Assembly (NCBI GenBank): GCA_041738935.1
Contig: JBGSOV010000001.1
Location: 62,001 to 126,000, forward strand
Source of the DNA: JBGSOV01 sp041738935
GTDB taxonomy: Bacteria; Patescibacteriota; Gracilibacteria; CAIRYL01; GCA-016699755
Reading direction: 5' to 3'
Length of the DNA stretch: 64,000 nucleotides
Shown: piece after piece, positions 36,013 through 45,197 of the stretch
Layout of the letters: each line of letters starts with the position of its first letter
Position numbering within the stretch: the stretch's first letter is position 1
The notes under the pieces: generated by a model
Database searches by the model: none
Told to the model about the DNA's origin: nothing
Seen by the model: only the letters and a program-made list of their open reading frames with translations
Program-made: the position numbers and the translations under genes

Positions 36013-36372
36013 ATGAAAACCACCAAGCGCATCTTCGGCGATGAGGGCGAATTGGCAGCGGAAAAATTTCTCCGCAAAAATGGTTACAAAATCCTCGAAC
36101 GCAATTTTCTCGTGAGTCAGGGCGAAATTGATATTGTCGCGCAGCACAAACAAACACTTGTTTTTGTCGAAGTCAAAACGCGCAAATCAAATGCTTTCGG
36201 ATCCGCACTCGAGGCAGTATCACCGGCAAAGGCGCAAAAACTTGCTGCTGCTGCTTATATCTATCTCGAACAGCACAAATTGGCTGATGTTGATTTTCGC
36301 ATTGATGTCGTGACGGTTACCTTCCCAGGTCCTGTAATCGAACATTACGAAAGCGCGGTTGGCGAAATATAA
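36013..36372 (+). CDS. YraN/UPF0102 family nuclease-like protein
   Basis: 119 aa with the conserved core GEDGELAAEKFL-like start (GDEGELAAEKFL), NFLVSQGEIDIVAQ and LVFVEVKTRKS. The E/D...E-x-K arrangement is that of restriction-endonuclease-like folds. Function in bacteria unsettled. Single gene upstream of smpB. Confidence 0.87.
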   Translation: MKTTKRIFGDEGELAAEKFLRKNGYKILERNFLVSQGEIDIVAQHKQTLVFVEVKTRKSNAFGSALEAVSPAKAQKLAAAAYIYLEQHKLADVDFRIDVVTVTFPGPVIEHYESAVGEI

Positions 36373-36527
36373 AATCATTTTGGCTTCCACCTTCGTAAAA
36401 CTTCGGCGGATAGGTGACCAGAATCGGTAGTTTTTTTTGGATTATCGTTCCACCATATCTTAGGCGTGATGCCGTATGCCGCCTTGAGTATTGCAGCGGA
36501 GCGGATTTTTTGTGACAATATTTTTTG
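36373..36527. other. Spacer between yraN and smpB
   Basis: No well-supported gene. On the minus strand a 47-codon frame from a TTG (36518 down to 36375) is open, but it has no ATG and no recognised family. It may be a remnant or chance. Confidence 0.3.
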
Positions 36528-36965
36528 ATGAAAGAAATTCGCAACAAACGGGCATTTTTTGACTACGAGATTCTCGACCGGATGACGGCGGGAATCATGT
36601 TGCTTGGTGCCGAAGTCAAATCAATTCGCGCCGGACGCGGCAGTTTGGCGAGCGCGTATGTTTCTGTTCGTGATGGCGAGGCGTACATCAAAAACTTTCA
36701 GGTGCCAAAATGGGAATATGCTCAACAAGAAATCGATCCGATGCGCGACAAAAAGCTGCTCCTCAAAAAAAGTGAAATCAATCGTCTTACTGGCAAATTG
36801 GACGAGCAAGGGCTGACTGTAGTGCCGCTGAGGCTCTTTTTTGCTCGCGGTTATGCCAAGCTCGAAATCGGACTGGCACGCGGAAAGAAGCAGTTCGACA
36901 AGCGTGCGACTCTCAAAAAACGAGATGAAGAACGCCGCATCGCAGGTAAGCTGAGGAAATATTGA
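36528..36965 (+). CDS. smpB: SsrA-binding protein SmpB
   Basis: SmpB binds tmRNA and rescues stalled ribosomes. 145 aa from ATG at 36528. Signatures: NKRAFFDYEILDR, GIMLLGAEVKSIRAG, YIKNFQVPKWEYA and the basic C-terminal helix KKQFDKRATLKKRDEERRI that enters the mRNA channel. tmRNA itself is not seen near it. Confidence 0.96.
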   Translation: MKEIRNKRAFFDYEILDRMTAGIMLLGAEVKSIRAGRGSLASAYVSVRDGEAYIKNFQVPKWEYAQQEIDPMRDKKLLLKKSEINRLTGKLDEQGLTVVPLRLFFARGYAKLEIGLARGKKQFDKRATLKKRDEERRIAGKLRKY

Positions 36966-37072
36966 TATGTATCACGGAGAAGTGTTTGAGAGAGTGTGTT
37001 TTATATATCGTATAAATTCCGTTTGACAGCTCCGCGAGCATTTGCCAAACTAGCATGGAATTTTTGCAGCTT

Positions 37073-37351
37073 ATGGCACATAAGAAAGCGGGTGGATCTA
37101 CCCGAAACGGACGCGATTCGAATGCTCAGCGTTTGGGCGTCAAAAAATTCGGCGGCGAAAAGCTGACCGCTGGCAGTATTATTGTGCGCCAACGCGGCAG
37201 CAAGATGATGGCTGGCGACAATGTTCGTCTTGGCAGAGATTTTACCTTGTTCGCAACATCGGACGGGGTCGTCAAATTTTCCGAAATTGCCAAGCGCAAA
37301 TTTAACGGACAAGTGCACAAAAAACGTGTTGTTTCCGTTGTAAGCGTTTGA
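37073..37351 (+). CDS. rpmA: 50S ribosomal protein L27
   Basis: 92 aa from ATG at 37073, giving the canonical MAHKKAGGSTRNGRDS start that reaches the peptidyl-transferase centre. An in-frame ATG at 37055 would add MEFLQL; the resulting FLQLMAHKKAGGS lines up with the cleaved Firmicutes leader (LQFFA before SKKG), but a normal Gram-negative-type start is simpler. The stop overlaps queE (TGATG). rplU is not adjacent here. Confidence 0.93.
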   Translation: MAHKKAGGSTRNGRDSNAQRLGVKKFGGEKLTAGSIIVRQRGSKMMAGDNVRLGRDFTLFATSDGVVKFSEIAKRKFNGQVHKKRVVSVVSV

Positions 37352-37989
37352 TGCAAGAGGGGATTCCCATTTCCGAAATATTTTGTTCGATACAGGGGGA
37401 AGGACCACGCGTTGGTCTTCCCTCTTTGTTTATCCGCTTGTGGGGCTGCAATCTTACTTGTAGTTTTTGTGATTCGCGCTTTGCGTGGGACAGCAGGCTC
37501 GAAAAGCCAAAATATCTTTCGCTTGCCGAGGTTGTTGCTGGAATCAAAAATTCTCCCACAAAAAACCTAATATTTACCGGTGGCGAACCAATGTTGCGGC
37601 AAGCCGACATTCGTGCGATTTGCGCAGCAGCTCAGCCCACTTTTGTCGAAATCGAAACCAATGGTACGATTGCGAGTGAGATCGATGACTTAGTCGGGCA
37701 ATTTAATGTGTCGCCAAAATTTGATTTCCCCAATCCGATTCGGATTCTTCCGAGCGAGAAAACGATTTTCAAATTTGTAATTCGCAATCAAGCGGACATC
37801 GACTTGATGGACAAATTTTGCGAGACTCACGCTGTGCCGTTTGCGCAAGTGTGGCTGCAGCCAGAAGGTATTACGCGCGAACAAATTGTTTCCAAAATCG
37901 ATTTCGTAATCGCTGCTGCTACCGAGCGCGGTGCGCAGGTTTCTCCACGTGTTCATATTCTCCTCTGGAATGACAAAAGGGCGGTTTAG
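37351..37989 (+). CDS. queE: 7-carboxy-7-deazaguanine synthase-like radical SAM enzyme
   Basis: 212 aa. N-terminal EIFCSIQGEGPRVGLPSLFIRL is followed by the cluster motif C-N-L-T-C-S-F-C (CxxxCxxC), TGGEPML, and IETNGT. This is the QueE pattern, making the deazaguanine core of queuosine. No other que genes are in the window, so an unusual use or scattered pathway is possible. It overlaps rpmA by 1 bp and the next gene by 20 bp. Confidence 0.85.
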   Translation: MQEGIPISEIFCSIQGEGPRVGLPSLFIRLWGCNLTCSFCDSRFAWDSRLEKPKYLSLAEVVAGIKNSPTKNLIFTGGEPMLRQADIRAICAAAQPTFVEIETNGTIASEIDDLVGQFNVSPKFDFPNPIRILPSEKTIFKFVIRNQADIDLMDKFCETHAVPFAQVWLQPEGITREQIVSKIDFVIAAATERGAQVSPRVHILLWNDKRAV

Positions 37990-38599
37990 TTTCGTCGGCA
38001 TATTATTCTTCTTTCTTTTGAGCGGTTGCACAGTACAAACGCCGCTTGTTCAACGAGCGCCCGAGAATTGTTTGCCTGCAGAAACCAAAATTGTCGCGCA
38101 GATACCAACGAGACTTGATGATGGCAAAAATGTATCGATTCAAAATGTTGCTACTCTTGCCAAAGGAGTTTATATCACAGATACGCAGGTTCTTACGGTG
38201 GCGCACGCTGTCCCGAGAAATGCGAGCGCGGCCGGATTTAAGGAAATAAAATACGACGAAGAAAAGCACCTCTTGCTTTTAGAAGCAAAAACATGTGGTG
38301 TACCACTCGCGATTTCGAGTTCACCCATTACAAAAGGTGATGTGTTGCATGACTGCACTTCCGACAAATCGTATGGCGCGATTAGTGATTTTGAGGATTC
38401 TGCTTTTTCGGATTCGCCTTTGTCGTCTTTTTCCGTCATGCTGAATAATCTGGCGGTTTTACCCGGAGATTTCGTTATCGGAGATTCTGGGAAACCCTTT
38501 TGTAATAACCAAGGCGAGCTCGTAGCAATACTGGTTGCGGTTCGTGAGCAAAGTGCGCTGCTGATTCCGCTAGAGCAAATCAGAACATTTTTGAATTGA
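37970..38599 (+). CDS. Trypsin-like lipoprotein
   Basis: 209 aa from ATG at 37970. Lipobox LLSGC gives a lipidated cysteine after a hydrophobic signal (VGILFFFLLSGC). Trypsin-fold signatures: VLTVAHAV with the catalytic His and GDSGKPF with the catalytic Ser. Where the catalytic Asp is expected the sequence is EKHLLLLEAK, with no clear Asp, so activity is uncertain. Overlaps queE by 20 bp. Maturation would need LspA (16975). Confidence 0.7.
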   Translation: MTKGRFSFVGILFFFLLSGCTVQTPLVQRAPENCLPAETKIVAQIPTRLDDGKNVSIQNVATLAKGVYITDTQVLTVAHAVPRNASAAGFKEIKYDEEKHLLLLEAKTCGVPLAISSSPITKGDVLHDCTSDKSYGAISDFEDSAFSDSPLSSFSVMLNNLAVLPGDFVIGDSGKPFCNNQGELVAILVAVREQSALLIPLEQIRTFLN

Positions 38600-38740
38600 C
38601 TTCGCGCGCATAAATACGCACAATACCACGGCTTTCTTCTCGAAGAAAGTGTGATCTTTGGTAGCCAATTAGGTTAGTGGTAAAATAAGGAGTGCCGACT
38701 GCTCGGCATGAGGGAACCAGAGACAGTTCTTTGCAAGTAT

Positions 38741-38829
38741 GGGCGAGTGGTGAAATTGGTAGACACGCAAGGTTGAGGGCCTTGTGAACATAATAGTTCG
38801 TGGAGGTTCAAGTCCTCTCTCGCCCACCA
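38741..38829 (+). tRNA. tRNA-Leu (anticodon GAG)
   Basis: 89 nt. Acceptor stem GGGCGAG (38741) pairs with CTCGCCC, followed by discriminator A and an encoded CCA. The D-arm is GTGAAATTGGTAGACAC, the anticodon stem-loop CAAGG-TTGAGGG-CCTTG reads GAG, then a long variable arm (class II) and GTTCAAG T-loop. A possible terminator hairpin (CATCTCC/GGAGATG then T5) overlaps its end at 38828-38874. Confidence 0.96.
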
Positions 38830-38949
38830 TCTCCTCTTAGGTTTTTGTACGAGTCTTTATTGGGAGATGTTTTTCTCGCGTGCCAATTATTTGACATTAA
38901 TTACTTTTGGATATATAACTCTCTTGGAATAATAAAAAGTGAGATTTCG

Positions 38950-40019
38950 GGGATAATGGAAATTTTTTGGGGGGTTTTTAATCATCCCAATTCTCCAATA
39001 AGTAGTCGGTCATTTTCTTCTTTCTTTTGACTGATAATCCCCTGTGTCTTTTGAGTCTTTCTTTGAGGTGAGCAAAGTATCCATCACAACCATTCGTAGT
39101 GTTTGGAATCTTTCTCTCAGGATACCCTTCTGATACATGGAGATATCGTAGATTTCGTTTTAATGAATGATATGCACTTCGTAGTCTTTGATGTGTGTAT
39201 CTCCAGCTTCTTTTGCGTTTTGGATTACTACAGAGAGATTTCTCATTGAGAAAGTTACGATGAAGCATGAGCCAGATCTGTAGCCCTGTTGTAAATTGTA
39301 TGGAGTGATAATTGCTGAGCCGTAATGCAAGTCTTCGCAAGCTCCTTGCTGCCTTACTTTGGGCACGCTGTGGAATGTATGTCTTAATGGTTTCCATCTG
39401 ATGAAACTGACAATACTGGCAGGGAATATTTGGATATTGCCTTTGTAGCATCTTGATGACTCCTGGTTTGCCATCTACGACAAAACCGAGAATATTGTAT
39501 CCAATGATATGTAGTGCTCGAACAGATTGCTCATAATCTTCAACACACTCAATTTTTGTATATTTCCAGTAGAGATTTTGCTGATTACTTCTGCAAAGAA
39601 GAAGGGCACCAAGGTTCCCAAGATTGGTAACATCCATGCTTACTACCACATCTTTCTCTTTGACAATACACTCACCTGTAACGACTGGGAGACTATCAAA
39701 TTGTTGTTGTAGTGTTCGTATGGTGGTACCTCTTTCGCTCGCAAGATAAGCAAGTGTCTGTTCGTGTTTGGCATATCTTCTGTATGCATCTAAGAGATCG
39801 GTTTGGTGTTTTCTTGGCACCCTTCTCTGATTACGAAAACGATACTTGCAATCCTGACATTTCCACTCTTGCAAACCATTCTTTTTGCCCCATTTCTGAA
39901 CATGGTGAGAACTGCACTTTGGGCATTTTTTTAATCATCAAACTAAAAATATGGATCTTAACATAGTTAGGGACTGGTTAATATATTGGTTTTACCCCCC
40001 AAAAAATTTCCATTATCCC
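38950..40019 (-). mobile_element. Complete insertion sequence, 1070 bp
   Basis: Perfect 26-bp terminal inverted repeats at 38950-38975 and 39994-40019, outer end GGGATAATGGAAAT. The element is flanked by an 8-bp direct repeat AGATTTCG (38942-38949 and 40020-40027), the target duplication. One minus-strand transposase fills it. Intact ends and perfect duplication suggest a recent insertion. It sits 120 bp after tRNA-Leu and 136 bp upstream of the gene at 40156. Confidence 0.93.
38978..39938 (-). CDS. DDE transposase (zinc ribbon plus MULE-like), frame broken at an A7 tract
   Basis: Main frame of 298 codons (from 39874). It opens with the second half of a zinc ribbon (EWKCQDCKYRFRN), an HTH region, then a MULE-type DDE core: VVSMDVTNLG, FVVDGKPGVI, CQYCQFHQME and TNGCDGYFAHLKERL. 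The first half of the ribbon (KKCPKCSSHHVQKWGKKNG) is encoded upstream in the same frame, but its only ATG (39936-39938, MIKK) is one base out of frame across an A7 run (T7 at 39926-39932 on the plus strand). Slippage there, or a single-base error or mutation, would restore a full 320-residue protein. Family could be IS1595-, ISL3- or IS256-like. Confidence 0.8.
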
Positions 40020-40155
40020 AGATTTCGGATGCTGCATCTTTGATGGTATTCCCAAAAGCGTTTCTGGTCCTGTGTGCGATTCTTTCGCTGATGACCTTGT
40101 TCATTAGCGATTGTGCGCATTTCCAAAAATAGACTTTCTTTTCTTTCTTCTTGTT

Positions 40156-41016
40156 ATGGACGGATCAGGTGAATCGAATTTCGATCAGACGGAAATGCAA
40201 GGTATTTCCTTTGATTCTGGGCGAGAGCTGACTGCTCTTCAGCGGCAGTTAGAAGGAATCGTTCAGTATTTTAGCACTGCAGAAATCAATGTAGCTCTTC
40301 AAACACACACGGAAGGTATAGTTGCTATCCCCAATAGCGAATTGATACAATTGCAAAAAAGCTTGCCGAACACTATCGATAGAAGTGCAGTCAATGCAAT
40401 CGGACTTTTTGCGAAACACACTGTCAAAAATCACAGTATTTATCCGCCCGAGCAGACACCACCATTTGCGCTTCAGCTGCCAGAGACAGTACAAATCAAT
40501 GGGAAGATTCAGCAGTTTTGTCTTGCGACTGCTCAGGAGATTCTTGCCATCATTAACAAATACGACGCAAACACACCAGAATTAGGGATTAATCCTGATG
40601 TTCCTGACGAAATCATCAGCCACCAACCAGTAGGCAGAAAACTGATTATCGGTTCTGACAAAAATATCTGGCGCACTGATTGTCAAGGTCATGGGGCGCA
40701 CAATTACCTCTTTGGCGAATATTTTGGCGCGGAAGAGCGCCGTGACAAAGGCTTTAGTAAACAAGAATACGGCTACGATATCGATGCTTTTTTGGCGGAA
40801 CTATTGCGCGTAATCACAACAGGGGATTACAGTAAGATGTACGAAAGGGCAGTAATGCTTCGAGAAAAAAACATTGATGAAGATGTAATTTTTTGGCGAG
40901 GATTGCGAGGGCGTGTTATTTTGGGATTAGAAGCAGCCCAATTTACCGGCGCCGGTACGGGGGCCAGTCTTAAAATCACAGGAGACGATACAATTTTGCA
41001 ATCACAAAATTCTTAG
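40156..41016 (+). CDS. Uncharacterised 286-aa protein
   Basis: Soluble, no signal peptide, from ATG at 40156 (upstream in-frame codons to 40111 give an unlikely hydrophobic stub). The N-terminal half is helical and Gln-rich; the C-terminal half has a compact segment NIWRTDCQGHGAHNYLFGEYFG and a FWRGLRGRVILGLEA motif. No family recognised. Followed after 4 bp by a second unknown gene; the IS lies just upstream and may have displaced its promoter. Confidence 0.6.
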   Translation: MDGSGESNFDQTEMQGISFDSGRELTALQRQLEGIVQYFSTAEINVALQTHTEGIVAIPNSELIQLQKSLPNTIDRSAVNAIGLFAKHTVKNHSIYPPEQTPPFALQLPETVQINGKIQQFCLATAQEILAIINKYDANTPELGINPDVPDEIISHQPVGRKLIIGSDKNIWRTDCQGHGAHNYLFGEYFGAEERRDKGFSKQEYGYDIDAFLAELLRVITTGDYSKMYERAVMLREKNIDEDVIFWRGLRGRVILGLEAAQFTGAGTGASLKITGDDTILQSQNS

Positions 41017-41020
41017 AAAA

Positions 41021-41287
41021 ATGTCAGAAAATTTTCTCCAAAAAGACGAGAATTCTTTTGAAATAGACACAATTAATGGTGTTGTCATTATCCCAAAGGC
41101 TGAAGGTGATTCAATCATAATCCCTTTTGCGAATCTGCGTCTTTATTTGGATGAGCTCAAAAATAACCTTTATTTTGATTTACAAGATAGTCGTGAGCGC
41201 ATTTTTGATATTCTCGAAAACAGGGTCGATTTGACGCGAGCTGACATTCGAGAGATTCTGATTGCCAAAGGATTTTTGTCAGAATAA
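41021..41287 (+). CDS. Uncharacterised 88-aa acidic protein
   Basis: Soluble acidic protein, beta-rich first half (INGVVIIPKAEGDSIIIPF) and helical second half ending in REILIAKGFLSE. Spacing of 4 bp makes it an operon partner of the gene at 40156. No family recognised. Confidence 0.6.
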   Translation: MSENFLQKDENSFEIDTINGVVIIPKAEGDSIIIPFANLRLYLDELKNNLYFDLQDSRERIFDILENRVDLTRADIREILIAKGFLSE

Positions 41288-41385
41288 TTTGCAACGCCTG
41301 ACGCTTTTTCTGTTCGTTGCTTGGTTCATGATAACTGGCAAAAAGCCTCCTTTTGTGGTAGAATAAAATCAAATACATAGTCACC

Positions 41386-43482
41386 ATGAATCCAAATATT
41401 TTCAACCCACGCTCGATTGCCATTGTGGGTGCTTCCAAGGTTCCCGGCAAGCTGAGTTACGATATTTTGAGTAATCTCGTCAATCTTGGCTACGAAGGGA
41501 AAATTTTTCCGATCAACACAAAAGGTGATGAGGTACTTGGATTGCCGATTCTTCCGAGTATTTCTGCTTTGCCCGAGATTCCTGATCTGGTACTGATTAT
41601 CATTCCGGCGCCTTTCGTAAATGCGATTGTGGAAGAATGCGGACAGTTTGGCATCGAGAATATTGTGGTTATTTCTGCCGGTTTTAAAGAAATCGGTGGT
41701 GAGGGAATCAAACGCGAAAATGAGCTGAAAAAAATTGTCGACACATTCAAAATTAATCTTGTTGGGCCAAATTGTCTGGGCATCATCAATACCAAAATTC
41801 TCATGAACGCTTCTTTCGCAGAAGGCATGCCAAGTTTTGGCAATGTAAGTCTCATTTCTCAATCGGGCGCGATGGCGGTAGCGATGATCGACTGGGCGTA
41901 TGAAAGCGGACTTGGTTTTGCAAAAATCATCAGTATGGGGAACAAGACCGGAGTAAACGAAAATGAACTCCTCGAATATTTTGGTGAAGATTCGGACACC
42001 AAAGTGATTCTCATGTATCTCGAAAGTATCGCCGATGGTGACGAATTTTTGCGACTTGCGCGCAAGATCAGCCTCAAAAAGCCAATTATCATCGTCAAAT
42101 CCGGTACGTCCGAAGCTGGTACAAAAGCGATTTCTTCGCACACCGGCTCGCTTGCCGGTTCGGATATCGCCATCGAAACAGCATTTCGTCAGGGAGGCGT
42201 GATTCGCGCGCAAACGGTGGAAGACCTCTTTTATTACGCCAAGGCGTTTAGTTACCAAAATCCGCCGAAAGGCGACCGCGTTGGTATCATCACGAATGCC
42301 GGTGGTCCGGGAATCATGGCAGCAGATGAAATGGCACGCGCCGGTTTGCAACTCGCCAAGCTTTCGCAGGCGACACAAGACAAATTGGCAGAAGGCTTGC
42401 CATCGACTGCTGCGCTCAGCAATCCAGTTGATGTCATTGGTGATGCGCTTGCGGATCGCTATCGCTATGCGATTGATGTTCTTCTGGCGAGTGGCGAAAT
42501 CGATTCGCTCGTTGTTATCCTCACTCCACAGATTATGACAGAGGTTCGACAAGTTGCTTCTATCACTACCGCGCTTGCCCGTCAGTATCCGGATGTCACC
42601 GTTTTGAGCGCATTTGTTGGCGGTGAAAGCATCGAGCGTGGACGACAGATTTTTCGTCGTCATCGTTTTCCAAATTATACTTTTCCCGAAGAGGCGATTG
42701 ACACGCTTCAGCAGATGCAAGCGTATTCCACTTGGAAAGATACTGAACAAGAACGTATTGAAGCTCTCAAGCTCTTACCAGCTTCACCTCGGAGTGCCGC
42801 CACCGATGCGATTTTTGCTCACAAAAATCCCGGCAATCGGCTCGATTTTGCCGAAACTAAGCTGCTCTGCCAAAGCTATGGTATTCATGTTCCTGATATT
42901 CGTTTGGCAAAATCGGCGGATGAAGCGACAAAACATGCCGAGCAAATCGGCTATCCGGTCGTGCTCAAAATCGCTTCGCCGGATATTTATCACAAAACCG
43001 ATGCCGGAGGGATTCGAGTGGATTTGCAGAATGCAGCCGAAGTACAAGCTGCTTTTGAAGAGATTCTTACCAATGTAAAGGCACATATGCCTCAGGCAAA
43101 AATCGATGGCATCACCATCGAGCCGATGCTCTCACTTGGGAAAGAAATCATTATCGGAGTCAACCGCGATCCACAATTTGGGCACATGCTCGTGTTTGGT
43201 TTAGGAGGAATATATGTCGAAGTGCTCAAGGACGTTACCTTCCGTATTGCTCCGGTCACCAAAGCTGAGGCACTTGCCATGATCGATGAAATCAAAACGG
43301 TCAGCATTCTCAAAGGTGTTCGTGGCGAAAAGGCGGTCGATTTTGATGCCATCGCCGATGTAATCGTGCGTGTCGGGCAGATCGTCACCGATTATCCGCA
43401 GATCAGCGAATTTGAAATGAATCCGCTCATTGTCAGTCCCGATCGCGGTGCGATTGCCGTCGATATGAAGTGTATCGTGTGA
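41386..43482 (+). CDS. ADP-forming acetyl/acyl-CoA synthetase (fused alpha-beta)
   Basis: 698 aa. Converts acyl-CoA plus ADP and phosphate to acid, CoA and ATP, a substrate-level ATP step common in fermentative CPR and archaea. CoA-binding Rossmann domain (IAIVGASKVPGKLS), succinyl-CoA-synthetase-like flavodoxin domains with LISQSGAMA and the phosphohistidine segment SSHTGSLAGSD (about residue 250), then an ATP-grasp domain from about residue 480 (YPVVLKIASPDIYHKTDAGG; EFEMNPLIV). Both halves are joined in one chain. It is the main energy-conserving enzyme seen in the window. Confidence 0.92.
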   Translation: MNPNIFNPRSIAIVGASKVPGKLSYDILSNLVNLGYEGKIFPINTKGDEVLGLPILPSISALPEIPDLVLIIIPAPFVNAIVEECGQFGIENIVVISAGFKEIGGEGIKRENELKKIVDTFKINLVGPNCLGIINTKILMNASFAEGMPSFGNVSLISQSGAMAVAMIDWAYESGLGFAKIISMGNKTGVNENELLEYFGEDSDTKVILMYLESIADGDEFLRLARKISLKKPIIIVKSGTSEAGTKAISSHTGSLAGSDIAIETAFRQGGVIRAQTVEDLFYYAKAFSYQNPPKGDRVGIITNAGGPGIMAADEMARAGLQLAKLSQATQDKLAEGLPSTAALSNPVDVIGDALADRYRYAIDVLLASGEIDSLVVILTPQIMTEVRQVASITTALARQYPDVTVLSAFVGGESIERGRQIFRRHRFPNYTFPEEAIDTLQQMQAYSTWKDTEQERIEALKLLPASPRSAATDAIFAHKNPGNRLDFAETKLLCQSYGIHVPDIRLAKSADEATKHAEQIGYPVVLKIASPDIYHKTDAGGIRVDLQNAAEVQAAFEEILTNVKAHMPQAKIDGITIEPMLSLGKEIIIGVNRDPQFGHMLVFGLGGIYVEVLKDVTFRIAPVTKAEALAMIDEIKTVSILKGVRGEKAVDFDAIADVIVRVGQIVTDYPQISEFEMNPLIVSPDRGAIAVDMKCIV

Positions 43483-43607
43483 CAATTTATTTCCATGTCT
43501 TTGGTTTACAATTTTGTTGCTTGTAGCCTGATTTTAGCGTCAAAATTTATTCAGGTGTTCCTCCTTTTACCAAATGTGTTTTAGGTGAGTCACCATGATT
43601 CCCTGCC

Positions 43608-43636
43608 AAAAAACCACGGTCATGCCGTGGTTTTTT
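43608..43636. terminator. Bidirectional terminator
   Basis: A6-CCACGG (43614-43619), loop TCATG, CCGTGG (43625-43630), T6. It lies between the convergent acyl-CoA synthetase and the secreted-protein cluster and can serve both. Confidence 0.88.
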
Positions 43637-43665
43637 GTGTTCAAGTATTCAATTCTCTTATCGCC

Positions 43666-45132
43666 TTATTGCCCGACAAAATATGTGCGGTCATAGTTCA
43701 GACCAATCTTATCGAGTGGAACGAAAGTCCCATTGGGTGGTGAACCTTTGCACCATTGCCCAAAGAGAATATTATTGTTAATTTTGGTTTGCTCGGAAAA
43801 AATACCGCATTCGTTTTCATCATACCCAATCACATCTGGAGCAGTACTATTTTTACGGTCGATGGTGTCTGGGTACCATGGATCCCACCAATTCAGATAG
43901 ACTTCATTGTAGCTTTGTCCGTTTGGTGGTGGAAGGTCAGAATTCCCATTATAACTACCAGCATAGATCATAGTGGCAATCCTATTTTCAGTATGCTTAT
44001 AGCGAGTGTCGAGTTTGAGTTCGACATGGTCAAGCACAAGTTTTTTTGTGCCATGCGCTGTATCCACACGATAGGGGACAAAGAGCCCTTGATTGATGAG
44101 ATCACCTCGGACATTTTGTACAACGAGTTCATTCAGATTGACATCACCAACACTTGGTTCACCGCCTTGTATATGAATAATATCCCCATGCGTTCCTTCA
44201 GTACAATAACCAGGTGCACGCAAATACGAATTTTGTACCACCATGCGCCCGTCACCCTTGACGCGATATGAACGAATCGCATCGCTACATGCCTGGTGCA
44301 TATCGATTTCGATACCTTCTATCATTGCCGTTCCATCCCACCAAGCAACGGTAAGTGCACCACCACCCTCATCACTCGTGGCAATATCGATTTCCCCTCC
44401 AATAAGTCTGAGATTGTGTGACGGATTACTGTTTGTTCCGCCGATACTTCCTTTTGAGGTACATACTCTATCAGAAGGCAAGGTGATGACTACATCCTTG
44501 CCTGCCATTTGATTGCGCGTTGGAAAACCGGCATCTTCCGGACAGACATTCTCAAAAACAACAGTATTGTTAGGATCCATTACTGGAGGTTCTTCGAGTA
44601 CCGCTCCTGAGTACGTATTGGTTGCTTCTGAGATGCCTTGTATTTGCCATAGGCTTTCGGTGCAGGCGGCATCTTGGCAGCCGCATTTCCAAGCGTTATT
44701 TACATATTGACAAACAAAACCGACTGCATATGTACTTTTATTATCTGTAAGTGGAATCGATCCATTCGCATTCCCCTTGTACCAAGTATTGGCAAGTAAT
44801 GGATTTGTGCTATTCAAATTAATGCTTGTCCATTGATTTCCATTCCAATAATAACCTTGCTTGTATACATATTGCTTGTTTCCATCACTCCCAATTTTTA
44901 GAGTGGCTTCGGTATTCTGGCAAGAGATCCCTTCTACAAGGAGCTCTTTTTCTGCGCTCAGTGTATTCCATGCGGCGCCATAGCTTGCTTCCGGTTGCGA
45001 ACCGCTTTGATAGGTGTGGTCGCAAGCGGCTGCATGAGCATTGTGCACTCCCCAAAAAAGCAATACCAACACACCAATTGCGAGATGTATTCCCATGTTT
45101 CTCAAATCATAGGTGGCAATTTTATATTTCAT
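43666..45132 (-). CDS. Secreted beta-helix protein with six-Cys module, paralogue 2
   Basis: 488 aa. Signal peptide ending NAHA. A Cys-rich module (about residues 36-175) holds six conserved cysteines, ending CQYVNNAWKCGCQDAACTE-like. Then comes a right-handed beta-helix domain (about 205-480) with repeated strands such as GTAMIEGIEIDMHQ and VVQNSYLRAPGYC. A conserved patch THGDIIHIQGG and tail GTFVPLDKIGLNYDRTYF follow. Beta-helices of this type are usually polysaccharide lyases or hydrolases, but no known catalytic motif is identified. Closely similar along its length to the 45286-46731 product. It has its own promoter upstream. Confidence 0.75.
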   Translation of the reverse strand: MKYKIATYDLRNMGIHLAIGVLVLLFWGVHNAHAAACDHTYQSGSQPEASYGAAWNTLSAEKELLVEGISCQNTEATLKIGSDGNKQYVYKQGYYWNGNQWTSINLNSTNPLLANTWYKGNANGSIPLTDNKSTYAVGFVCQYVNNAWKCGCQDAACTESLWQIQGISEATNTYSGAVLEEPPVMDPNNTVVFENVCPEDAGFPTRNQMAGKDVVITLPSDRVCTSKGSIGGTNSNPSHNLRLIGGEIDIATSDEGGGALTVAWWDGTAMIEGIEIDMHQACSDAIRSYRVKGDGRMVVQNSYLRAPGYCTEGTHGDIIHIQGGEPSVGDVNLNELVVQNVRGDLINQGLFVPYRVDTAHGTKKLVLDHVELKLDTRYKHTENRIATMIYAGSYNGNSDLPPPNGQSYNEVYLNWWDPWYPDTIDRKNSTAPDVIGYDENECGIFSEQTKINNNILFGQWCKGSPPNGTFVPLDKIGLNYDRTYFVGQ

Positions 45133-45167
45133 TTTTTAGTGAAAAAAATATATTTGATTTATAATAC

Positions 45168-45197
45168 ATTATAACACTATACTCCATGAAAAAACAA
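45168..45197 (-). promoter_or_regulatory. Promoter for the 43666-45132 gene
   Basis: On the minus strand, TTGTTT (45197-45192), 18-nt spacer, perfect TATAAT (45173-45168), 36 bp before the ATG. It gives the last gene of the cluster an independent start. Confidence 0.55.

Noticed and set aside
36375..36518. 47-codon minus-strand frame starting at TTG before smpB
   Set aside because: No ATG, no recognised family; kept only as a remark on the spacer.
36966..37054. Possible tmRNA next to smpB
   Set aside because: No tRNA-like ends or tag-peptide resume signal visible.
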